The notes under the pieces were generated by a model that was not told where the DNA came from, did not search any database, and worked only from the letters and a program-made list of their open reading frames with translations. Source: Pleurodeles waltl (lineage: Eukaryota > Chordata > Amphibia > Caudata > Salamandridae). Taken from it: 64,000 bases of DNA. Position numbers and translations under genes: made by a program. Numbering within the stretch: position 1 is the first letter of the stretch; the number at the start of each line of letters is the position of its first letter. Below, one piece after another: positions 11,207 through 21,524 of this stretch. The DNA is taken from the NCBI RefSeq assembly GCF_031143425.1, contig NC_090442.1:421865776-421929775 (forward strand), written 5' to 3'.

Positions 11207-12007
11207 GGCCCTCATTACAACTCCGGCGGTCGGTGATAAAGTGGCGGTAATACCGCCAACAGGCTGGTAGTAACTACTGCCAAATTATGACCATGGCAAT
11301 GAGAATCCAGATAGACAGCCACTTTACCACACCGACTGCCAGGGTGGAAAAAACAGGCACTACGGCAGTAGCCGCCTACAGCCAGGCAGATGTCAAAGTT
11401 CCACCCACCACATTATGACAACACAATCCGCCACCTTTTCCGGGGACATCAAAAGACTGACAGAAATAGATCTAAGAAAGGAAAGAACTCTCCTTTAGAG
11501 ACACAGGGAAGAACCACGCTGCCATGGAGCCCAAGCTGCAAATATTTCCAATGATCTTTTACGTCCTGCTCCATCAAGAACACGAACGACGGCAAAAACA
11601 ACCACGGTGAGAACAGCCACCTTGCTCACAGGGGAAAGGGGAGGAAAAAGAGAATGACACACACACGCAACACACATACCCCCACCCCCAACACCATACA
11701 CACAATCAGATTGAGTAATGAAACATATTTACCTCGTACCCCTGAGGAATAATGCAAGGACAACAGGAATGTGATAAAGTGAGTGTAATAATATAAATGC
11801 AGTAGAAATACGAAAATGCAATGCAATTGGTATATACATATGTAAAGTTCAAGGTACACTGCCCAGTCCTCATTGTGTGTGGGCCACAGGGCCACAGGCC
11901 AAAGTCCAAGGTCCCACCTGTCACCTGCAGCAACACGGAGAGAACACTGCAGGGGCATCAGTTGGAAAATAGGCAGGCACCTCAGGGGGGCGGGGAACGG
12001 GGGCACC

Positions 12008-13263
12008 TCAGCCGGCAGATGATGGAAGACCACTGATTCTGGAGGGGGCAACATGCCCTGTGCTGCTGCTGGTGGAGGTGGCAGTGGTGGGGGGAGGCTC
12101 CAGTACATCCCCTGCAGCCTCGGACGACTGCCCAAAGGGGCTGCTGCTGCTGGTGGTGGTGCAGGTGGCAGTGCTGGCTGTGGTGGGGGAAGGCTCCAGC
12201 CCATCCCCTGCAGCCTCAGATGGCTGCCCACAGAGGCTGCTGCTGTTGGTGGCGGTGCTGGTGGCGATGCTGGTGGCGGTGCTGACAGTGGTGGGGTGAG
12301 GCTCCAGCACATCCCCTGCAGCCTCAGATGGCTGCACCACAATGTTTGGTGGTGGGGGCTCCGACTGAGTCCAAGCACCAGGCCATTTGTCTCTACTGCC
12401 TGCTGTTGCAGGCCGCTTGCCCTTTCTTCCTGCAGCTGGGGCTGCCTCCTTGCCCTTCCTTCCAGCAGCTGGGGCTACCTCCTTGTGCTTCCTTCCAGCA
12501 GCTGGGGCTGCCCCTTTGCACTTCCTTCCTGCAGCTGGGGCTGACTCCTTGCACTTCCTTCCTGCAGCTGGGGCTGACTCCTTGCCCTTCCTTCCTGCAG
12601 CTGGGGCTGCCTCCTTGCCCTTCCTTCCAGCAGCTGGGGCCGCCTCCTTGCCCTTCCTTCCAGCAGCTGGGGCTACCTCCTTGCCCTTCCTTCCAGCAGC
12701 TGGGGCTGCCCCCTTGCACTTCCTTCCTGCAGCTGGGGCTGACTCCTTGCCCTTCCTTCCTGCAGCTGGGGCTGACTCCTTGCCCTTCCTTGACGCACTT
12801 GGGGTAGGCACCCTTTCCGTCTGGCTGGCTGGTGGCCGGGATCCTATCCCATCTGGGGTAGTTGGGGACATTTCTGTGCCCGTGGACTGGGTGGCTGATG
12901 TGCTTGGCTGGGTTTTGACCACCCTGGCCTGACATGAGGGACGGGGGGAGGGCTAGAGAAGAGGTCAATGGTGGCGATGCAAAACTTCTTAGGGACATTG
13001 GAGTGGGAAGAGGGAGATGGTTTGGGAGTGGAGGGAGAGGGAGTGGTGGTAGGAGGTGTCAGTCTGCTGTGTTTGGGTGCAGGTGCCAGGGTTGGATGCT
13101 GTTGTGAGGTGGATGGCTGTTGGGTGCTTGCATTTGCGTACTTTGGGAGGAGGGGGCACAGACACAGTGGGACAGGACATAGGGTACGTGTGCATGGATG
13201 TGGGGGTGGTGACTGCCAGTGAGGGGTGTGTACTGATAGGTGTGCTGGTGATGGTGGTAATGG
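12008..13263 (-). pseudogene. Harbinger Myb-like gene, distal C-terminal part with Lys/Ala/Gly repeats
   Basis: The long minus frame 12922-12008 is open. It starts with a Ser/Thr/Pro-rich stretch, then has eleven 11-residue repeats of the type RKGKEAAPAAG plus one degenerate unit. It ends with three longer repeats containing SEAAGDVLEP and Ser/Thr-rich tails. The sequence between 12922 and the LTR at 13269 is Pro/Thr/His-rich in several frames and probably the continuation of the same protein, broken by frameshifts. I infer it is the disordered, basic tail of the Myb-like Harbinger protein because it lies in line with the exons at 16132-19500. It could be a separate ORF. Confidence 0.6.
12412..12795 (-). 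repeat. 33-bp coding minisatellite
   Basis: About 12 direct repeats of 33 bp, each encoding 11 residues. Variant positions follow the order S,S,G,V,A then A,S,S,G,V,A, so there is a higher-order period of six units (198 bp). This suggests expansion by unequal exchange that kept the reading frame. Confidence 0.9.
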
Positions 13264-13268
13264 ATAAG

Positions 13269-16131
13269 TGTTAGAAATGGGTTTTCTGGTTGGCTAGGGT
13301 ATGCACCTCAGCCAGTCAGAATTTACCCACTCTAGTCAGGGCAAGGGAGTTACACGTCCAAGATAACCCCTGCTCACTCCCTTGGTAGCTTGGCACGAGC
13401 AGTCAGGCTTAACCTGGAGGCAATGTGTAAAGCGTTTGCTCAACACACACAACACATGTGATGCAATATCCCCACCACAAAGGAAACACAACACCAGATT
13501 ATATGAAAATATACTGTATTGTACACAAGGCAATTATCAGACCAAACATCACATATCAGTACTATCCTGCTACCTTAGCAGTTGTCAGAACGTTACACAT
13601 TAGTTACTCTGCAACCTAGCAGTAGTCACATATAACACACAGGTTACTCAGTATTCAGCAACATAAGCAGTAGTCAGGAAAACACATTATTACATCACAG
13701 CACTTGTCAAAAGAATATCATAAAATGCCCATAGTAGGAACATTAGAAAACATATGGCAAGTTAGAAAAACATATTAGCAAGCATGTCCATAAAAGGAAC
13801 ATTTGCATACACATATGTAAAAACATCAAACGCAGGTAGGTAATATAAGAATCAAACAAAAGTCTGTAGAAAGAACTTTGAATTGCAACTATATTGGTCC
13901 TTTAAACAGTACATGGTTGGATGAAGGCACCTCCAGTGCCTAGAAGGCGAACAATGGGGCCACCGGCGCTCCTATGCGCAAAACGGGGGCCTCCCTTATG
14001 CTCTGGGGTCAGAGGAGGGCGACATGCACCTCCTCTCTTTTATAGACAGGCCCCTCTGGGGACTGTGATTACTGGGGCCCCCCCAGGGCCTCAACCGGCC
14101 CTCACGAGGGGGGCCAAAGCCAGCAAAAACAACTTAGGGCAGGAGGGGGGCACCACGCACCCCCTCCGGTTTAATGACAGGCCCCTCCCGGGACCCGCGA
14201 TCTCTGGGGGGCCCCCCAGGCATCCACTGGCCCTTCCACCAAGGGGGGGCCCACAATAATGCCCGTTTTACCTAACAGCAGAACAGGAGCGTATTGCTCC
14301 TAACGCAGAGGCCAGGGGGAAGGGGGCACTCCCTGCGCCATCCCCGGGTCCTGCCGTGAAGCCACAAGAAGATCGGCTGCACCCAATGCGGTGCGCAAGT
14401 GTTCTTCCAGGGGCACAATGCAGCCAGGAGCCTACGAGCTCCCAAGGCTCCATAAGCGCGCTGCAAACCACGGAGAAGCACCCCTCGTGAAGAAATGGAT
14501 GCAGGGGTCAGGGGCCACAGCACCCTGCCCCTGGGGAGCAGAATCTTAAGACAAGGTCCTCAGGTGGAGGGCCCAGCTACAGGCCAGTACAAGGGAAAGG
14601 CAGCAAGTGGCAAGTCCTTCACAGTGACCAGGCAGGTCACAGGTCAGCACAGCAGCAGCAGTCCATGGCGGTTCCTGGTGAGTCCTTTCAGCCTTTGGTG
14701 TCCAGTTCCAAGATGATTTCAAGAGTCTCCAAATTGTGGGGAAAATTCCCCTGTACTTATAGTCAGTTCTTACAGTGTTTTACAATGGTAGGGAGAGGAG
14801 GTTCCAGCCAGTTACAACTGGTTCTGGGAGTGCCCCCTCTCTCCTTTCAGCACAGGCTCCAAACATGAGTGGGGGGTTAACGACCCTATTGTGTGAGGCT
14901 AGGGCACAGTCTTTACAAATGCAGGTGTGCCCCGCCTCTCCCTTCTCTCAGCCCAGGAAGACTATTCGGTATGCAGATGTACCTCTGTGACACCTCCACC
15001 CTCCCTGTGTACAGGCTGTCTTAAAAGTATGCACAAAGCCCCAACTGTCACTCTGCCCAGACATGGATTGGAGTCAAGCTGCAAAAAACCAGAGTCATAA
15101 GCACAGATAAATGTGCACTTTCTAGAAGTGGCATTTCTGTGATTGTAATAAAAAATACACCCAGGCTCACCTTCTGGCGTTCACTCGTGGAACCCTCCAG
15201 GACCTGGGACTGGAGCTCGGGTACCCTGGGCCTCAGCCCAACCCCATTCCCTCTCCTCTGAGACTGGACATGGGGTGCCTTACCCGCCCCAATACACTGG
15301 GACCTACCTGGGACTCAAGCCTTTCCCACCACACCTGGTTGGGAAACACCTAGACCACTCTCATTAGGAACACCCCCTAATGCCACACCAGACCCTCTGG
15401 CATGCAACCAGAAGTCTGCCTCCTTTGCAAGCTCCCTGGGGTCAGAGAGCTCACACAATGACAAGTGTTGGCGTAACTCTGAAAAACAACAACAAAGCAG
15501 GTGCTCTCTGACAATCAGATTAAACAGCCCTTCAAAATTGTTTACTGTGCTACCCTTCACCCATCCATCTAGTGCAATGCAGCAATCCTCCACAAACTCC
15601 TCCCAAGACTGGTGGGACAGTTTTTTACCACCCCTAAACCTTTTTCTGTATTCCTCAGGGGAAAAACCATACTTCACAATCAGTGCATTCTTTACAGCAG
15701 AGTACCCCTCCCTGTCACTCTCTTCTAGAGTCAGCTAGGGCGCACCTTAGGGGTGACTTACATGTAGTAAAAGGGGAGTTCTGGGCCTGGCAAGTAAGTT
15801 TAGATGCCAGGTCCCTGTGGCAGAAAACTGCGCACACAGGCCCTGCGCTAGCAGGCCTGATACAGGTTTGAAAGTCTACTTCAGTGGGTGGCGCAAGCAG
15901 CGCTGCACTAGTAGTATTTAATTTACAGGCCCTGGGTATAGAGACACCACTGTACAAGGGACTTATAGGTAAATTAAATATGCCAATTAGGTATAAGCCA
16001 ATCATACCAACTTTAGATGGGAGAGCACTTGCACTTTAGCGCTGGTCAGCAGTGATAAAGTGCTCAGAAAAACCAGGAGGAAGGAGGCAAAAAGACTTGG
16101 GATGACCCTGCGTAAGGCAAAAAGTCCAACA
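13269..16131 (-). mobile_element. Solo LTR (family TGTTGGAC...CTAACA), with captured gag block
   Basis: On the minus strand it begins TGTTGGACTTTTTGCC and ends CCATTTCTAACA. The 5-bp duplication ATAAG flanks it at 13264-13268 and 16132-16136. It matches the LTR at 43690-46340 except that 15174-15732 carries a gag-like coding block in place of about 240 bp. No second LTR is present, so it is a solo LTR of unusual length. It inserted into the Myb-like ORF of the Harbinger element. Confidence 0.9.
15315..15732 (-). pseudogene. SCAN-like Gag fragment inside the solo LTR
   Basis: An open minus frame with EEYRKRFRGGKK, SWEEFVEDC, LDGWVKGS, FEGLFNLIVREHLL and ELSDPRELAKEADFW. This is the helical pattern of SCAN domains, which derive from the capsid of Gmr1-like Gypsy elements. 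The frame stays open up to the block edge near 15732. It lacks the rest of Gag, any zinc knuckle and pol, so it is a fragment. It has the same orientation as the LTR around it, as expected for a template switch within one retroelement RNA, though recombination is also possible. Confidence 0.75.
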
Positions 16132-16954
16132 ATAAGGATGTGGTGCATGCAGGTGTGAGTGTAGACGCAACTGAGAGGGAGGTGGAGGATGAGGAGGAGG
16201 GGGACACAGTGGAGGCAGTGGATGTTGGTATGTCTGATTCTGGATGTTGTTTGTAGGAGTGCCTATGGGATAAAGTGTGGTGCATGTGTTTGCCATGTGC
16301 ACTTTTGTGTGTTGTCCTGGGTGCCTTCTCGTCTGCCTGCGTGCTTCGAATAGGTTGGGGTTGAGGGGAATGGGATTGGGTGGAGGAAGTTGGAGGGGGA
16401 GGGTGGAAACAGGGACAATGGCTTCCATCAGAGAGGAGGCCAGAGCCTGGATTGATCTCTGTTGGGCCACCAAGCCAGTGTGAATGCCCTCCAGAAATGC
16501 ATTGGACTGTTGCATTTGAGCTGCCAGCCCCTGGATGGCATTCACAACGGTTGGCTGCCCCACACAGATGGATCGCAGGAGATCAATAGCCTCCTCACTC
16601 AGGGCAACAGGGCTAACTGGGGCAGGGCCTGGGGTGCCTGTGCCGAAGGAGATGCCCACCCTCCCGGGTGAGCGGGCACGGGAAACTCACTGAGGGGCTG
16701 CTGGGAGGGCGGTGTTGGTATGGGGGTGTCAGCTGTACCTGTAGCTGGGGTGGGCACAGAGGTGTCCGCCACCACCAGGGTGCTTCAATCAGAGGAGGAA
16801 TCCGTGCCCGAACTGTCCCCTCCAGTCGTTGCTATGGTGCTCCCCTCGCCCTCCTTCCCACTGGTGCTCTCACCATAGGTGGATTCAGCCTCCTGGGTCC
16901 TGTGGGATGCAGCTCCCTCCATCGCCGGTGCCTCTGCTTCTCCACCACATGATG
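16132..16954 (-). pseudogene. Harbinger Myb-like gene, middle exons
   Basis: Minus-strand coding with apparent exon borders: an acceptor ending TTAG near 16955, a donor GTGAGT near 16690, and a further acceptor GGCACAG near 16640. The exon after it encodes an amphipathic helix-rich segment (VALSEEAIDLLRSICVG, AAQMQQSNAFLEGIHTGL) followed by a Pro-rich tail. Such a dimerisation helix often follows the Myb/trihelix domain in Harbinger DNA-binding proteins. The ORF is cut at 16131 by the solo LTR. Confidence 0.6.
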
Positions 16955-17224
16955 CTAATGCACATAAGAACAGGGTGACAAAACAAAAAGTGGGGAGAGA
17001 CAAAGGATACACTTGGTCAATGGCGGCACCAGCACCACCGTTGGTTTACACAACACACTCACACACAGGGAACAGCCCTACGCATTAGACAAAAAGAAAA
17101 AAGGGAGCACACTGCCTCACACTCAATCAAAAAGTTAGCCCCAATGCATCATGGTAAATGCAGTCACTTCGTTTTGTGCTGAAAAAGTAATCAAAAGTCT
17201 TTCACCTAAGTAGGTGCAGCAAGT

Positions 17225-17281
17225 GCTGTGTATCTCTGGACACGTGTTTCTAGGTTTAGCCCGTCATCAGCAGAGAGCAGC
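17225..17281 (-). ncRNA. Hammerhead ribozyme motif, array unit 1
   Basis: Minus strand shows CTGATGA (17270-17264), then GAAAC (17250-17246), then ACACGTGTC with predicted cleavage after the C opposite 17239. Stem I is TCTCTG/CAGAGA plus an outer GCTG/CAGC helix across an internal loop. Stem III is only ACAC/GTGT, the very short form known in newt satellite RNA. Stem II is weak (CGGG/CCTA with a C-A mismatch next to the core where G-C is usual), so activity may be reduced. Confidence 0.75.
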
Positions 17282-17538
17282 CAAGTCTGTGGGGTTGCTT
17301 GAAATGCCGCCAAAAGTCTTCTCGGGTTTATGTACCACTCACTGGCGCACAGGTGCCTCTCCAGAGCTCGTCAGCTCGTTAGCTCAAGGGAGCAGTCATT
17401 GGACAAAAAGAAAAAAGGGAGCACACTGCCTCACACTCAATCAAAAAGTTAGCCCCAATGCATCATGGTAAATGCAGTCACTTCGTTTTGTGCTGAAAAA
17501 GTAATCAAAAGTCTTTCACCTAAGTAGGTGCAGCAAGT

Positions 17539-17595
17539 GCTGTGTATCTCTGGACACGTGTTTCTAGGTTTAGCCCGTCATCAGCAGAGAGCAGC
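17539..17595 (-). ncRNA. Hammerhead ribozyme motif, array unit 2
   Basis: Same sequence and pairing as unit 1, 314 bp further on. All invariant core bases are present. Confidence 0.75.
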
Positions 17596-17852
17596 CAAGT
17601 CTGTGGGGTTGCTTGAAATGCCGCCAAAAGTCTTCTCGGGTTTATGTACCACTCACTGGCGCACAGGTGCCTCTCCAGAGCTCGTCAGCTCGTTAGCTCA
17701 AGGGAGCAGTCATTGGACAAAAAGAAAAAAGGGAGCACACTGCCTCACACTCAATCAAAAAGTTAGCCCCAATGCATCATGGTAAATGCAGTCACTTTGT
17801 TTTGTGCTGAAAAAGTAATCAAAAGTCTTTCACCTAAGTAGGTGCAGCAAGT

Positions 17853-17909
17853 GCTGTGTATCTCTGGACACGTGTTTCTAGGTTTAGCCCGTCATCAGCA
17901 GAGAGCAGC
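17853..17909 (-). ncRNA. Hammerhead ribozyme motif, array unit 3
   Basis: Same sequence and pairing as unit 1, 628 bp further on. Confidence 0.75.
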
Positions 17910-18166
17910 CAAGTCTGTGGGGTTGCTTGAAATGCCGCCAAAAGTCTTCTCGGGTTTATGTACCACTCACTGGCGCACAGGTGCCTCTCCAGAGCTCGTC
18001 AGCTCGTTAGCTCAAGGGAGCAGTCATTGGACAAAAAGAAAAAAGGGAGCACACTGCCTCACACTCAATCAAAAAGTTAGCCCCAATGCATCATGGTAAA
18101 TGCAGTCACTTCGTTTTGTGCTGAAAAAGTAATCAAAAGTCTTTCACCTAAGTAGGTGCAGCAAGT

Positions 18167-18223
18167 GCTGTGTATCTCTGGACACGTGTTTCTAGGTTTA
18201 GCCCGTCATCAGCAGAGAGCAGC
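18167..18223 (-). ncRNA. Hammerhead ribozyme motif, array unit 4
   Basis: Same sequence and pairing as unit 1. This unit later carries an 8-bp deletion outside the ribozyme, which shortens it to 306 bp. Confidence 0.75.
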
Positions 18224-18472
18224 CAAGTCTGTGGGGTTGCTTGAAATGCCGCCAAAAGTCTTCTCTGGTTTATGTACCACTCACTGGCGCACATGTGCCT
18301 CTCCAGAGCTCGTTAGCTCAAGGGAGCAGTCATTGGACAAAAAGAAAAAATGGAGCACACTGCCTCACACTCAATCAAAAAGTTAGCCCCAATGCATCAT
18401 GGTAAATGCAGTCACTTCGTTTTGTGCTGAAAAAGTAATCAAAAGTCTTTCACCTAAGTAGGTGCAGCAAGT

Positions 18473-18529
18473 GCTGTGTATCTCTGGACACGTGTTTCTA
18501 GGTTTAGCCCGTCATCAGCAGAGAGCAGC
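18473..18529 (-). ncRNA. Hammerhead ribozyme motif, array unit 5 (partial unit)
   Basis: Complete hammerhead inside the truncated fifth unit, which ends at 18546. Confidence 0.75.
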
Positions 18530-18897
18530 CAAGTCTGTGGGGTTGCGTAATGCCCTACGCATTAGGCAATGCACTACCAGCCACATAGCTAGTCACCATC
18601 CCATGGATAGGGACATCTAATGCAAATTGCAGCATACCTACGACCCACAGACTTGCTAGCTACCAAGGCATGGGGAGGGGCACACACAGCCAAATGCAGC
18701 ACACCTGGGACCCACGCATCCCTATCCAGTATTGGATGCCTACGAGCTAGGTAGCAGGACTATCCCTTCAGGACCCTTGTCACCAGGGGACCTAATCTGC
18801 AATGTCAGGCCTGGCCTAGGGGCACCCACTGACCCACGTCCCCCACCCGGATACCACCCTACCATGCGTAAGTTGTAATGATGGGAACTGTACTTAC

Positions 18898-19500
18898 CAC
18901 CTTGTGGCTGGTGTGATGCCCTCAAGCGCCCATCCAGCTCAGGATAGGCCACCACCACTATGCGGCCATCAGGGGGGGTCAGGGTTTGACGGGCACCCCT
19001 TCCTGGTTGGGAGGCCATCCCCAGCTGGGCCTCTGCATCTTCCGTGCCCATCGTCTCAGGTCCTCTCACCGTTTCCTAAAGTGAGTGCTCCGCCTGCCAT
19101 AGACCCCCAGGGTCCGCACGTCCTTGGAGATGGCACGCCATCTACCCTTCTTTTGATGGGTGCTGACCTGCAGAGGAAATACACACAGGAAATAGTATCA
19201 GTCAGAGCGTCCTGCCTGTTACACATATGGCCCAACATGCCCCTTCACAACACCATTTACACACACATGGCCCAACACACATGTGTACGTCACCCAGGGG
19301 TCATCCACCCACCCCCCTACACGAGGCCTTCACAAGCACCACCCCATGCATTCATGCCACATGCATCATGCCCACAGTGTACTCACCTGTTGGTCTGGAG
19401 GCCCATACAGCAGTCCATACTGGGGTAGAACCCCATCCACCAGTCACTCCAACTCCGCCGAGGTGAAGGCAGGGGCCCTTTCCTCAGTCACACGGGCCAT
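18898..19500 (-). pseudogene. Harbinger Myb/trihelix-like DNA-binding protein, exons 1 and 2
   Basis: Exon 1 (19500-19387) starts at ATG and reads RVTEERAPAFTSAELE, then an in-frame stop, then LVDGVLPQYGLLYGPPDQQ up to a GTGAGT donor. Exon 2 (19167-18898) follows a CTGCAG acceptor with HQKKGRWRAISKDVRTLG and STHFRKR, then a stop and a frameshift, ending at a GTAAGT donor. The Trp/basic helix pattern is the Myb-like domain with which Harbinger elements bind their own ends. The stops show it is inactive. Confidence 0.75.
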
Positions 19501-19611
19501 GGTAGGTTCCAGACACAGAAAAGGGAATGAACTATCGAGGGTCCCTGGTGTGATAAGTAGCTCATCCAGGGAAATGTACTTGAGTACAAACAAGAAGAAA
19601 ATGAGCTACAA

Positions 19612-20488
19612 TTAATGTTCAACCTTTATAAACAAATACAAAACAAAAACTTATAGAAATGGATTCAAAGATAATATTTATTAAATGTGTATGTACAAAA
19701 AGAAAAAACGAAATGTCTTAATTCTTGTAAATATACACATACAAAACAGGAAGGTTAAGCAAATAAAAGTCTGACCTATACATGAATGTTCCATAGACAA
19801 TTAAATACAATATAAACAAGTAAACAGATGTAAAACAACAATAACTCACGGAAACCAAGTGCCACACAAGACAAGACAACACAAAGGTGATAACACAACA
19901 ATAAACATATACAGATTTTAAAACTCACAAAAATATTTGATTACAGTTAAATATGAACATTTCCTCTTTCGGCGATAGCTGTAAAGCAACTCAAAAAGAC
20001 AAAATCCTATTGTTTAAATAACAATTCTCGCTCAGTCTTGTCTGATAATAACCAAATCATAAGTTCTCTGCACCAACAGAAGTAGGAACCAAGCCTACGC
20101 GTGTTTCGGTGGAAGTCCTCAAATTTGGGGGGCCGCCTTCATCAGGGCAGTTTCTTGAGGGTTTTATAATACAAAAAACTGCAGGCTTCATCAATTTTGT
20201 AATCCTTCCCAATAATTAATAGCCTGATAAAAAGATACAACAAAACATTAGTTCAATAACTATACACTCCTGAGATACGGTGAAACACCGGTGCCAACAA
20301 CCGAGTAACCACTCTTACCAAAAATAAAATTAAAGGGTGCAACTTCAAAATAAAAGTACAATTTAGAAAAAAGAGAGAGGTGTGCTCTGAAAAAATAATG
20401 TGCTTCAATAAAAAAGTATAAAACATGCAACCCACAGGTGACAGAAAAGTGCCAATAAAGGTTCCAGACACAGGTCACAGCAGCACAT
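19612..20488 (-). mobile_element. Penelope-like terminal repeat fragment (inferred)
   Basis: AT-rich block of about 880 bp between the Myb exon 1 region and the MITE. It has no coding capacity and carries a minus-strand hammerhead motif at 20093-20148. Hammerheads in the terminal repeats of Penelope-like elements are established. The assignment rests on the ribozyme and resemblance to 39016-39860; borders are approximate. Confidence 0.5.
20093..20148 (-). ncRNA. Hammerhead ribozyme motif (Penelope type)
   Basis: Minus strand: GCC, CTGATGA, one extra A, GGCGG...CCACC, GAAAC, ACGC, GTA, GGC. Stem I is GCC/GGC. Stem II has a central mismatch. Stem III is AC/GT with loop ACGC and a GUA cleavage triplet. 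The extra A after the core and the poor stem II make activity uncertain. Confidence 0.55.
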
Positions 20489-20491
20489 TTA

Positions 20492-21120
20492 GGCCCTGAT
20501 TCTAACCCCGGCGGTCTTCGACCGCCGGGGCGAGGGTCGGCGGGAGCACCGCCGACAGGCCGGCGGTGCCCCGCAGGGCATTCTGACCGCGGCGCTTTGG
20601 CCGCGGTCAGAAAGGGTAAACTGGCGGTCTCCCGCCGGTTTACCGCTGCCCTCAGAATCCCCCATGGCGGCGCAGCTTGCTGCGCCGCCATGGGGGATTC
20701 TGACCCCCCCTACCGCCATCCTGTTCATGGCGGGAAAGCCGCCATGAACAGGATGGCGGTAGGGGGGGTCGCGGGGCCCCTGGGGGCCCCTGCCGTGCCC
20801 ATGCCAATGGCATGGGCACGGCAGGGGCCCCCGTAAGAGGGCCCGCAAGGTATTTCAGTGTCTGCCTTGCAGACACTGAAATACGCGACGGGTGCTACTG
20901 CACCCGTCGCACCTTCCCACTCCGCCGGCTCGATTACGAGCCGGCATCCTCGTGGGAAGGGAGTTTTTCCCTGGGCTGGCGGGCGGTCTTTTGGAGACCG
21001 CCCGCCAGCCCAGGGAAAAACTCATAATACCCTCCGCGGTCTTCTGACCGCGGAGCGGTATTATGGGGGCGGAATTCTGGCGGGCGGCCTCCGCCGCCCG
21101 CCAGGATTAGAATCACCCCC
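20492..21120. mobile_element. Harbinger-type MITE made of about 13 consecutive hairpins
   Basis: 629 bp with termini GGCCCTGATTCTAAC and GATTAGAATCACCCCC, flanked by TTA (20489-20491, 21121-21123). Almost every base lies in one of about 13 adjacent near-perfect hairpins. Approximate spans are 20506-20530, 20546-20570, 20584-20609, 20617-20642, 20653-20704, 20705-20768, 20780-20832, 20851-20883, 20885-20910, 20912-20958, 20960-21022, 21024-21063 and 21077-21104. Stems are 8-29 bp with loops mostly of 2-10 nt. The first 60 bp resemble the left end of the surrounding Harbinger element, so it is probably a non-autonomous relative. It encodes no protein. Confidence 0.9.
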
Positions 21121-21524
21121 TTAGTGTATGTCCTCTCGTGTTGAATGTCAGGTAGCAAGTGAGTGATCAGATAGAAAATGGCGGTCACATCCGCGGCAGT
21201 GCATACCGTCACTGCCAGCATACATCACCATTGGCCACTGTACCCCATAGGGCCCAACGTTAACCAATGAGGAGTTGCACGGCGGTTCCCAACGGTCTCC
21301 CGCAACAGTGCACAATGTCAGCAGAATTACCTCACTTCCACCTGTCCCTCCACACAGGACAGGCGGATGCCATTTCGGGGGGCAGGCCCTGGATAAAAAC
21401 TGTGTCACAATTAAAATTGGACATACAGGACAATCTGACTTAACCATTAAAATTTAACATCATGCATTGTACTGTTGTGGCTCCAATGTTCAGTTTGTGA
21501 CCAGCTCCTCACTCTGTTGCCCCA

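Larger units (their letters stand above)
17089..18546 (-). mobile_element. Retrozyme-like tandem array of 314-bp hammerhead monomers
   Basis: Four full units start at 17089, 17403, 17717 and 18031 (the last 306 bp), plus a partial unit at 18337-18546. Units are almost identical. Each contains a minus-strand hammerhead motif. The array is flanked by the 14-bp direct repeat GCCCTACGCATTAG at 17075-17088 and 18552-18565, as expected of a target-site duplication, with GTAAT between the array and the right copy. It lies in an intron of the Harbinger Myb-like gene. Newt satellite 2 and metazoan retrozymes have this monomer size, tandem form and ribozyme. Identical 85-codon ORFs in each unit are by-products of the tandem repeat. 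Confidence 0.85.

Noticed and set aside
12053..12932. Plus-strand ORFs with LPAAGAASLPF-type repeats
   Set aside because: Antisense shadows of the RKGKEAAPAAG minus-strand frame, which has the more protein-like composition.
17214..18386. Four nearly identical ORFs of 76-85 codons at 314-bp spacing
   Set aside because: They recur only because the satellite unit repeats. No protein-like features, and the ribozyme lies on the opposite strand.
17089..18546. CRISPR-like array
   Set aside because: Units are 314 bp and uniformly repeated, with no short repeats and unique spacers; the genome is eukaryotic.
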